Assembly (NCBI GenBank): GCA_027382625.1
Contig: JAJKFJ010002741.1
Span: forward strand, 1 to 25,163
From: Tetmemena sp. SeJ-2015
Lineage: Eukaryota; Ciliophora; Spirotrichea; Sporadotrichida; Oxytrichidae
Direction: 5' to 3'
Length of the DNA: 25,163 nucleotides
Below are positions 1 to 8,892 of the stretch, piece after piece. The notes under the pieces are model-generated. The model did not search any database, had not been told where the DNA came from, and worked only from the letters and a program-made list of their open reading frames with translations. Numbering within the stretch: position 1 is the first letter of the stretch; each line of letters opens with the position of its first letter. Position numbers and translations under genes: made by a program.

Positions 1-2055
1 AGAAGACTTTAGATTGCCTGTTTAGGGTTAAAATTTAGCATGATTATAAGTATTAATAAAGAAATTAATTATACACAACTTATTTTCACTTTCTTATCAT
101 ATTATGGGGTTTTGGGGTTTTGAATGGAGAGTAAGATCTGATCTTCAAGCTGCTGGAAGAAGTCATCAGGTATTTGCAAGTCTAAGTTTGTCTTCAAGCC
201 ACTTTTGAGATAAGCTATCTTCACTTTCAAATTTACGAAGTTATTCATTAAAAAAAGACTCTTCAAAATTAGCAACCATGTTTTGAAGTGTCAATCACTT
301 TTAATTTTGGGAATAGTGATCTCTCTTTGGAGCTTGAGGTTCATGGATTATAGAGCTTTAAGCATCTTGGAGGCTATTTAATCCTCGAAACTAGAAAATT
401 CCTGCTTGATACTCTACATTAGCAACTAGCTCTGAGTTTTCTCCACGCTCACACCGAGTGAAGAAAGCTAGGAAGAGAGAATTCGATAGAGCATGCTCTT
501 AATTTTAGGAATGAGGTTTGGATTAGGCTCGTTCTGAGATTGAAAGGAATAATTAAGAGAGTATAATAAAACTATTATTTACTTTGGAAGGATTAGTTGA
601 TAGAGTTTTCAGTAACAGGATTGAAGCTTTACCTGAGTAGGAGATCCTCCCCATTTGCTTCTATATATTCTACATCTCTCTCATAGTCTTTGAAGATACT
701 GGATTTTTGAAAGCTCTTTCTAAGTAGGTCCCTCAACTTAGAGTTTGACTTTTGAGGCGGGGTTCTATTCGTGAGCCTGAGGGTTCTGATTGGTGAGTCC
801 TCTTCTACCTCGTATTCTACGACACTAGGTGGCTAATTATATTGGCTTCTGTCTCGTTATAGACTACCGTCATTTTTGTAGACACCGCTTCCATTATGTG
901 CATCCTTTTATCTCAAATAGGACTGGTCAAAGGTTTGGAACATGGACTGGTGTTGCTTATGAATGTGCATTGACTTATAATAAAATATAACATAATTATT
1001 AAATGCCTTCTGAGTAGAGATATTCTAGATTTGAGAGGACAGTCGCTTGTGAGAGTCAAGTCCTGTTGGGATTTTATTCTCCTTGTTTATCTACTGACCT
1101 TTGGCAGAAGACTTTGTGAGTCTTGATTGAGATTAGATGCTAGTCTATCCAGCAGCAGCAGCCCTGCTACTTTGATTCCTAGACGAGGCCAAAGGTTTCT
1201 GAGATAGCTAGGAGAGTGTGAGCTGTCTCTCCTAACAACTTTCTTCCTCTCTGCCGAAGCTCCTTCCCCTTTTGGTGTCTATGTCTCTAGATTTGCCTCT
1301 GCTCACTGCACTCTAGCTCCTCTCTCCCTCTTTACTCCTTGCTCTGTTCTTCTTGGCACTTGCACTAGCCTCTCTCATGCGTCTATCAATGGCTGCTTCT
1401 ACTATGCGCTGATAGATGACTGTGTCTTTGGCCCTGTCCTGGGCTTTCTTACCAAACCTATCTTGGATAGAGGCATCTGTCCTCCTATCTTGAAGGAGGG
1501 TCTCCACTATCTTGTGATGACCTTGGTATGCAGCTATCATCAAGGGCGTCCAACCCCTAGAGTCTTGTGTATTCGGGCAGGCTCCTTTGCTTAAGAGCAG
1601 TTTTAATCCCTCGCTGAAGTTCTCATAGCAGCAGTTGAAGAGGATCGTCTGACTCGCCTTTAAAGGAAAAATAAGATGTTACTACTACTTGTTCTAGGAG
1701 TTGATATTCAAGGAAAACGATAATATTGGATTGAAAAGTTGAATCACTCATTTAAATTGGCACCAATGGATATGAGGTACTTAGCCACTTCCAAGCTCTT
1801 ATTCTTAAGTGCAACAGCTAGTAGAGTGAGGCCTGCATCATTCCTATATTCGATGTCTACTTCGCCACTGAATCCAAACTGAGATGCCTGTGTGGCTCCA
1901 CTGTCCTTCTCTATCATACTTCTCACCTTTGCTAGATTATTCTCTTCACAATTCACCATCAGCATCGCATAAGAAAGGTTAAATTTGATTATCATTTTAA
2001 TTTTAGCATAAAACTTTTCAGCCTGGAGCTGATTCTTTGAAGGCTGTCTTTTCAT
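1..2055 (-). CDS. Ankyrin-repeat protein with coiled-coil tail (partial, C-terminus off the left edge)
   Basis: Translation starts at the ATG at 2055-2053. The first exon ends in an ankyrin helix pair (GLTLLAVALKNKSLEVAKYL), and a GT-AG intron at 1747-1653 joins it to a second repeat (GWTPLMIAAYQGHHKIVETL). This is followed by a Lys/Arg/Ser-rich linker full of TAG/TAA codons, then an amphipathic, probably coiled-coil region. With TAR read as Gln the frame runs to about position 622. Removing the repeat-flanked segments 525-622 and 151-199 and a GT-AG intron at 298-261 keeps it open to about position 80, where another likely intron (79-18) begins. Ankyrin repeats mediate protein-protein contacts; the partner is unknown. 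No catalytic domain is visible. The 3' end lies outside the window. The ankyrin call is firm; the tail reconstruction is inference. Confidence 0.75.
106..122. repeat. G4T4 telomere-like 17-mer
   Basis: The exact sequence GGGGTTTTGGGGTTTTG is the telomeric repeat unit of hypotrichs and also the known 17-bp tip of telomere-bearing transposons (TBE). It is directly followed by AAT, and ANT is the known TBE target. However, on the minus strand it also reads in frame as IQNPKTP, so a coding origin is equally possible. Confidence 0.5.
151..199. other. IES candidate, 49 bp, pointer GCTTGAAGA (9 bp)
   Basis: On the minus strand the 9-bp repeat lies at both ends (199-191 and 150-142). The segment carries two consecutive in-frame TGA codons. 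Excision joins SLSQKWLED to QILLSIQNP in frame. It is the longest pointer seen here. Confidence 0.6.
525..622. other. IES candidate, 98 bp, pointer AATCC
   Basis: The flanking repeats are GGATT at 520-524 and 618-622 (plus strand). Excision joins LLLRQSFN to PNLIPKIKSMLYRIL in frame, whereas the only nearby GT-AG intron gives the wrong frame. Low GC compared with the flanking exons. Confidence 0.65.
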
Positions 2056-2372
2056 CGGTTAAAATGGAAGTTAGCAACTATTTTATAATTGAATTTCAAT
2101 CAATATTTTTATTAAAATATCATCCATCTCTATGTCACTCTTCAAGCATCTTATGCAAATTTAGCTTCCAAATGTAGAAATTAAATTAAAGAAATATACT
2201 AACGAATGAGGAGAAATTAAAAGCGAAAACACTTGCTTAATTATGGGAAGAGAGAGAGAGAGTAAAATTAATTGAGGTGTGCATATTTGTTATGTAAATA
2301 GTTAGCTACACTTATATAAACTACAAAATTGTCGGTCAACTCGCCTACTTTCTTTCCTTTTACATTAACTAT
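2056..2372. other. Intergenic spacer, AT-rich
   Basis: This lies between the start of the ankyrin gene and the stop of the RRM gene, both on the minus strand. It contains a short GA-dinucleotide run near 2250-2262. I see no RNA gene or repeat family. Confidence 0.5.
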
Positions 2373-4148
2373 TCATCTGTAGAAGGGGTTGTCCATAGGT
2401 TAATCCATCGCCTCGAAAAATACACTGTTGAAATCTTATAGAACATCCCTCTGGTCTTATTACCCACTTCCATCTATTCCTCCAGTGCAGCCAGAGGCCT
2501 ATCTCCCAGGCTTCTACATTTAATAGTCTTAAGCCCCACCTGATGCCTGATAAGATATACTCCCTCCAAGGTTTTGCTAACTTTGACTTTGATTATAGGG
2601 GTATTAAGGAGCTTGACTTCTATCCCTCTAATTCAACATCACCATCATTCCTCCCTAGTTTACTTGACTCTTCTGCTGCTAATCTTACGGCCTCTGATTG
2701 AAGCTTTAACCAGTAGATTGCGTTCCTTATTTTTGCTAGACTTGTAAAGACTGCTGCTGTTGGTGATTAGGCTAAGGCCCATTTTAGTGAGAAAAGCTTT
2801 AAGCACCACCCCCGTTCATGAGATGAGGTGGAATATGAAAGCCGCTCTTTTTCATTTCAACTTTGAGTCTCTTCCCAAGGGCTGACTTTCCATTAACAAC
2901 TTTGATGGCTTAGTTTGCACCGTGTGGATTATCGTAACTCACAAAGCCTACACAGGTAAGAGTAAGAAACCTTAAACCTTTCAAGTTGTTCACTTACCAT
3001 AACCCTTACTCCTTCCATTCTCTTTGTCAGTCATGATTCTCACACTGACTATGTTTCCGAGCTTGAACTGATCAAAGAAGAGGTAGAGATCTAGGTCGCC
3101 CCACTCATTAGGTAGATGGAAAATGAACAAGTTGGCACCTGGAGGACCTTGTCGCTATAAGTTAATAAGAGATTAAGATAGATAGAGAATACATATTAGC
3201 CGTGGATAGCAGAATGCTAGAGTTGCTATTCCTAAGTGAGGCTATTGAATTCGCTTTAGCTCATAGCACCAAGTTGTGGATTATAGCCGTTAGCAAAAGT
3301 TTGATAGCCCTAACTCTTAGGCAAGTTATCTCCACGCCCACCATGAGAGTTATCATTATAGGAATGAGTGTTGTCTAAGCTTGAGTTTCTCTGCTGCTTC
3401 TGCTGTAAAGGCAGGTTCTATTTCTTCCCACTCTTGCCGAATAGATTTGAAAAGCCTTTTGAATTCTAGGGATTAGCTCCTTATCCGAATCCATTACCTC
3501 CAAAGTACTGTTACTGATCTGAGAGGGAGTTATTCATGCCCATCATATTTGGATTCCCAAACTGTCCCATTGATGCTAAATACGGGTTCATAAATGGCAC
3601 TTGCATATTAGCAGGTGGCATGCCGCTGCAGTTCATCATGAGATTCATATAGTTCTAGTAGAGCTCCTTCACCTCCTAGATCGAGTAGACTTTAGAATCC
3701 TCTCCCTCTACTCGTTTTGGCTTTTCCCAACTTGATAAATTTCATGAAATACTTATTTAATCTCACTGTGAGTTCTCATGTTTAGTTGCTTCTGCACATC
3801 ATAGTAGAAAATCTTTCCCTCCAAGTTCATGCTCTCTAAGTAAACTCTGAGTCCTGGCTTTTAAGGGATCATTTGGAGGAAGCTCATGCTCATGGCCATT
3901 TGATTCGGTCCAAAGCCCATCATAGGATTGAACCCCATCTATAAAGCTCTGTTTAAATTCCATCCTCTCACTATGTTAACTTACTGGGTTCATGTTTGCT
4001 GCATTCATAAAAGGCATGGCTGCTGCTGCTCCCACTGCTGGATTCATGAATGAGTTCTGGTGCGCTTTGCTATTTTTATAAGAATATAAAATTCTCTTAA
4101 ATCAAATCGAATCAAAAAATACGATTTTTCATATCTTACTTACATCAT
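2373..4148 (-). CDS. WW-like plus single-RRM RNA-binding protein with Gln-rich tail (CELF/Bruno-like RRM)
   Basis: The order is a Met/Asn/Pro-rich N-terminus, a WW-like module (GKIFYYDVQKQLNMRTHSW then EKPKR after excision of 3733-3767), a Gln/Asn linker, then one RRM and a long Gln-rich tail. The RRM has RNP2 LFIFHLPNEW and RNP1 KGYGFVSYDN, plus ALGKRLKVEMKK at its end, closest by eye to the third RRM of CELF/Bruno splicing and translation regulators. GT-AG introns split RNP1 and precede the RRM. The tail is dense in TAG/TAA read as Gln and stops at TGA 2375-2373. The role is probably RNA processing or mRNA control. The start is uncertain: an ATG at 4148 spliced by GTAAGT, or an internal ATG at 4047. 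Confidence 0.82.
3733..3767. other. IES candidate, 35 bp, pointer AGT
   Basis: Minus-strand AGT flanks the segment (3767-3765 and 3732-3730). Excision restores the second Trp of the WW module, giving NMRTHSWEKPKR. GT-AG alternatives lose that Trp. Confidence 0.65.
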
Positions 4149-7100
4149 TCCATAAATATCATTCAGATTAGAATAAAAATCAAGGTAGTCCCTCACAATT
4201 CCCCAATTCTGCTAACTTATTCACAATACAGTAGCCACTCTCACAGCAGAGTGACTACCCGCCCTTTTAGAACAGACTGAGCTTGAACCAGACCCCACAG
4301 CTATTTTCACATCAGTCCCTCAAAGAGTCTCAAAAGAGCTTGGATAACAAGTACTTGAGAGAAACTATAAGCTCTGGGAGGGCTCAAGTCTTGGTCACTC
4401 AAGATGGCCAAAACTACATCATAGTCTCTAACCAGCCCTCAAGTCTAACATAATCAGATTACTTTTCATTTTCTTCTTAAAGTCAGCAGCAATCTTCATA
4501 GCCACAGAGCAAGGTCACAAGCTAGAAGACCATTACTAGTGGGGCGATAGGCAGCAGCTAGAGTAGCAAATTGGACATGATAAAGAACAAGTATCAGAAT
4601 AGGTAGAAGGTGAGTAGAGGAAGCACCTCAGAGCTACAAAATCAAGTCACCTTCAACCCAAGAGGCGATTGAAAATTTATTATCAAAGTCACTTATTACG
4701 ATTTAGATTAAGGGAACAAGTTCCATTCTGATCAAATAGCTAAAGGCAGTGAGATTCTTGAAAATAGGGGCCCAGTAGTTGGAGGCTCTACTACTTTCTA
4801 CTTCGGCGGGGTCAATAATCATAACATCCACGATGTAATCCATTACCTGCCCAGTGGCACCACTGCTTCAAACATATGTTGTATGTCCCTATTGATATAT
4901 TCTTTTTTTCAAAGAGCATAGATCAAAACCAGTAATAGAACAGCGCATCTCCTTTCAAAAGAGATTAGAGCTAAGTTTCACCTCAATAGATGAGAACTTC
5001 TAATTAACCAATGCAGTTCAATCCTAATGCTCGAGTTGAGGGAATCATAGAAAATACTTTATCTTCTCAATTCTTCACTTTAATTAATATCAGACCCTTC
5101 TCTTCCCAGATAAATTCAGCGATGAAGAGTGCTGATAAAAGACAGGCAACACAAGGTAGTGCAAGAGTGACTCATATAAATGACTCTCCTCCCTCCTCCC
5201 AAGGATCAGACTCGCAATCTCAATCACCTCCTAACATTAGACAATCCCAAGATAAGCTTATATACAAGACAAGTCAGCATGTTATGAGCTCCTCCCACAA
5301 GAAGGCTGCAAGGGAGCAGAGAATGAGCTAGCAGCCCGTCAATTCAGGCAGCTAGAGCAGCAACTCTAGATAGACTTCAGCTCATAAGAATGCTTAGAGG
5401 AAAATTATTAGTGGAGGTGGGGCGCTTGCAGGCATCAGAGAGGAGGATAGCTAGGCCAGTGGCTTTTATGACACCAACAATAACAAGATCTCCTCCATCA
5501 ATCATAATGAAGAATTATAACTACGGTTTCATCTTTAAAAGTAATCAGCAGCAGAGGTCAATAGAGTCAGTAGGGACAGGGGCAATTCACTCTGCAGCTA
5601 CTAGAGACAGCAGTGCAACCTTACCTGAACAGAGAGATAGGAGCAGGAAGAATTAGACTGCCGCCTCTGCTGTCTTACCTAGTTAAATTCAGACTATGGC
5701 GAATTAGAGAGCTCAAGGCCATCATGCAAATACAGTCAATCATTAACTCGAGATAGATATCGAAGGCTAAACTCTAACAGCTGTCCAGCAATCTACCTCC
5801 TCTACAAAGTCTCTCTTTGCTAAGCAACACCAACTAAATCAGTAATACTCTCAACTCAAGAACTCTCTGCCGAAGAGTTCACCTCCAAAGACCAAGAGCC
5901 AGTAGCTACTCAGCAGGGAGGAGCTCGAGGCTTAAGAACTGAAGAATTTCCTAAGAACTGCAGACACCTTGAATCTCAACGCTGAGATGAATAGTCCCTC
6001 GAGATAGAAGCCAAACTCACTTACTGCTCCCCTCCTTACCTCTTAGCACAAGGACTTGAAGCGAGGGAGCAAGTTAGACTCGCCTCTGCTCTTCCCAGAG
6101 GCTGAGGATACTAATAAGAGACGCACCAGCAGCAACAACCGACAAAAGCAAGGCCATTCAAAGACCAAGTCAAAGTCTAACAAGGATCTGATAAATGTGA
6201 TCGGTGGGGATTTCACTCACTTCGACCCTGAAGCAGCTAGAGGACCCACTCTTCACTACGATCTGTCTATCAAGAACTTGCTCTCCGAGGATTAATAGAA
6301 TTAGAATATCCTCAACAGCTAAAATCTGTCTCCACTCAAACATCAGAACCAACATCAGCAGTATTCTAGATTAGAATAATGATGAGTGGCCTTTGAATTT
6401 AGTTATATAAGAGACAATATCTTAACCAGGATATATCTAAGCAGAACTATTTAAGGAGCCAGTAGCAGCAGTAACCAGCGCATCTGCAGAACATATTCGT
6501 TGTGGATTAGCAGGAGGACTACCAGGATAGAGGGAGCTCCTCTACTGATCTCAACCACCCTCATCATCCAACAACACAGTCAAACCTCAGCAAGCCATTA
6601 AATAATTTGATTTCTAATATTAGCATGTCTAATCCAGAGAAGATTCAGTTCCAAGTCATATCAATCCAGTCTCGCAACAATCCCATGCTGCTGACTGGCG
6701 GGAGCAGCTCCAGCAACGGAGGTGGAGGTGTAGGAGGCTTGCCTCAATTCAACGGGAGTATCGTGGCTGGTGGAGGTTTGAACACCACCTAGTTGACTGC
6801 CAACCTATCCACCAACCAGGATGTGGGTGCTATGAGATCTCGCTCTAGCTTCACAGTTGCAGGCAGCAACACTCCTCAGCAAGTGCTTCCTGTCTAGGTC
6901 ATTCAGCTTCCCAGCCAATTCCCTCCCCAATAAACTATAAAATAAATAAAAACGGTTGTTTATATTTTATTTGTATTGAAACTACTACTAGCAACAGCGT
7001 GCATTCGTAGATGACTGGGATGGACAAGGACGTGGAGGAGTACCTGGACTCCATTGGCGTGAAGGTGGACATGGGTAAGAGCCCCAGCTTCATCAAGGAC

Positions 7101-7184
7101 GAGAACAAGGAGCTGCAGGAGCTCAGGAACCGAATCCAGCAGCGTATCGAAAGCTCCAAGCGCACCAACAACAACCACAGCTGA
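4046..7184 (+). CDS. Long Gln/Ser/Asn-rich protein, function unknown
   Basis: The frame from about 4142 to the TGA at 7182 is rich in Gln (mostly TAG/TAA/CAG), Ser and Asn. Five repeat-flanked segments must be removed (4671-4703, 4873-4913, 5505-5547, 6363-6403, 6938-6984). Conserved-looking islands are LVTQDGQNYIIV, a region around VVGGSTTFYFGGVNNH, and a charged C-terminal helix (MDKDVEEYLDSIGVKVDMG then ENKELQELRNRIQQR) likely to form a coiled coil. I recognise no known domain. The start is not settled: the in-frame ATG at 4046 gives an AT-rich N-terminus that overlaps the 5' end of the opposite gene, and a spliced first exon is possible. The low-complexity composition suggests a scaffold or RNA-granule type protein, but this is only a guess. 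Confidence 0.7.
4671..4703. other. IES candidate, 33 bp, pointer CGATT
   Basis: CGATT lies at 4666-4670 and 4699-4703. The segment is a multiple of three but contains an in-frame TGA at 4670-4672. Excision gives NPRGDLDQGNKFHSDQ and removes the stop. Confidence 0.6.
4873..4913. other. IES candidate, 41 bp, pointer TTCAAA
   Basis: TTCAAA lies at 4867-4872 and 4908-4913. Excision converts the upstream frame into the downstream one, giving SGTTASKSIDQNQQQNS. Confidence 0.65.
5505..5547. other. IES candidate, 43 bp, pointer AATCA
   Basis: AATCA lies at 5500-5504 and 5543-5547. Excision gives NKISSINQQQRSIESVG in frame. A 16-bp GT-AG intron inside it is the only splicing alternative seen. Confidence 0.65.
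6363..6403. other. IES candidate, 41 bp, pointer AGT
   Basis: AGT lies at 6360-6362 and 6401-6403. The segment contains the double in-frame stop TGATGA at 6380-6385. Excision gives HQNQHQQLYKRQYLNQD. Confidence 0.6.
6938..6984. other. IES candidate, 47 bp, pointer AAACTA
   Basis: AAACTA lies at 6932-6937 and 6979-6984. This very AT-rich segment sits between GC-rich exons. Excision gives FPPQQTTTSNSVHSQMTG in frame with the last exon. Confidence 0.7.
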
Positions 7185-7576
7185 TAACGAAGTACCAAAC
7201 AACACAATATAGACACAATAAAAATAATAAAAAAAATATGTTAATTCTTTTTCTTTTTAAATTGATTTCTTTAATTTACTGCGCCTCATTCACTAACATT
7301 TATAGTAAATATTATAGTTAATTTCTAATATCAAAATTCTCTGCCGTATTCTTTGACAAAATAAGCATATTGGCCAATATAGAATAATAAATCCACTCTT
7401 AATTATAACTAAAAATATTTCTTACTACTACAACTACTTTCTTTAAGATCAACTTTAAATAAAACACAAAAAGTAAGTAGCATAGAGAAGTCTTTATAAT
7501 CCATCCTTCTAAAATAAAATAAGTAAATGCATTTTCAATTTAATATTATTATGTTATTTTTAATTTGTAAATAGTG
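7185..7576. other. Intergenic spacer, AT-rich
   Basis: The spacer lies between the Gln-rich gene and the first C2 gene, both on the plus strand. It has long A/T runs, no recognisable RNA gene and no repeat family. Confidence 0.5.
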
Positions 7577-8604
7577 ATGGACTGCGGCGGAGAGCTGAGA
7601 ATCAGAGTGAAGGAGGCGAACATGTTCAGGAACACAGACTGGCTAAAGTAATTTTGCTTGCTTTAACAGACCCACAGGAGGATGGATCCCTATGTCATCC
7701 TCGAGCATGCCGGCCACCAGTACAGGACCAGGTGCCTCAGGAATGCAGGCAAGCACCCCGTCTGGAACGAGGTAAGACCACACTTATTCTTATAACACAC
7801 CTACTTAGGATTTCACCTTGCACATTTACTCGCAGCACGATGACATACGAATCAGAGTCATGGACGAGGACTTCGGACCTGACGACACCGTAAGCAAAAG
7901 TTTCAGGTGCTTTTGAATTCTTGGCTTGTTTTTAGGTGGGAGTGATCTCGATCAAGGCCTCCGCACTTTGCTTGAATAACGGCGTCAGTGAATGGGTAAA
8001 TCTTTGATTCCTTAACCAAGAGTATATAGTTTACTATGGACTATAAGAAGCGATAGGCCGGTCAGATTCTGTAAGCTTTTGGGCTTTTGGTTGAAGGTTT
8101 ATTAGATTGGAATCACGATTCTACCCCTCCAACTAGGTCGTGAATCCCTATCCTTATGCACCCACCTCAGGAGTCAACTATCAAGAATATTTAATTGATT
8201 GTGGGTATAAGAAACTACTCGTGCCCTCCTTAGGGCTTTGGGGGCAGCTATAATCCTTATCCGAGTGTGGCTATGACACCAGTCATGAATCCATATATGA
8301 GCAGACCACCCCCGCCTCCTCCCTATATACCAGGCCACCACTATCAAGGAGTGAAGGACACCCTCAGAAACATGGTCAGCGATAAAATAAAATAAAAATA
8401 TTTTCTGACTTACTTATCTGAGATGTGACGGGAAGCGTTGGACACCAGCCAAACTACGCAGCCGGAAATGTACCACCACTGAACCCAGCACCCTACGCTC
8501 AACAACAGTACTATCCAAACTAGCAGCAATTTTACGGTGGAGGGGGATACCGACCTGCCTACCCTCAGATGCCCCCTCCCTATCCTCCTAATTCTTACTA
8601 CTGA
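7577..8604 (+). CDS. C2-domain protein A with Pro/Tyr/Gln-rich tail
   Basis: The N-terminal half is a C2 domain: GGELRIRVKEANMFRNTDWL, then KMDPYVILEHAGHQYRT, GKHPVWNEDFTLHIYS and DDIRIRVMDEDFGPDDTVG, carrying the Asp residues typical of Ca2+-binding loops. Five short GT-AG introns are needed (the first is 7648-7680). After LLESRFYP the protein becomes Pro/Tyr/Gln-rich (NPYMSRPPPPPPYIPGHH; AYPQMPPPYPPNSYY) and ends at TGA 8602-8604. C2 domains bind phospholipid, often with Ca2+, so a peripheral membrane adaptor is the likely role. Two repeat-flanked segments interrupt the tail. Its neighbour downstream is a paralogue in the same orientation. Confidence 0.85.
8181..8217. other. IES candidate, 37 bp, pointer AACTA
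   Basis: AACTA lies at 8176-8180 and 8213-8217. Excision gives TSGVNYSCPPQGFGGSYNP. A GT-AG intron starting at GTCAAC (8173) is a weaker alternative. Confidence 0.6.
8384..8424. other. IES candidate, 41 bp, pointer GAT
   Basis: GAT lies at 8381-8383 and 8422-8424. The segment is nearly all A/T and no GT-AG pair fits the frame. Excision gives RNMVSDVTGSVGHQPNY. Confidence 0.6.
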
Positions 8605-8892
8605 TGACTATATCTTTAACACACTCCAAGGATTATTTTAACCAACTTGCTTTTGTTATTAAATTCTTCATTATCTTAGATACTCAAGATTTCTAGATTC
8701 ATCTACTAGCCTATAGAACTCATGAATCTGAGGGATACTAAAAATATAACGGCGCTATTTATAAAAGCCACCCACCGATTCAAGAATTAACTTAGTCTAT
8801 ACTAACAATCAAAGCTACAACACTATCAACATCATCATAATAATCAAATATAGTGCTTCATTTTCTGATGTGAGAGTTTTATCTCATTTATA

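Noticed and set aside
534..582. GT-AG intron (GTAAATA to CTCAG) or an 11-bp intron in the ankyrin gene
   Set aside because: The first leads into a poor frame and the second is implausibly short; the AATCC-flanked 98-bp excision gives a continuous helical protein.
6935..7216. Minus-strand open frames over the last exon of the Gln-rich gene
   Set aside because: They are hydrophobic mirror frames of a charged coiled-coil exon on the plus strand and show no domain.
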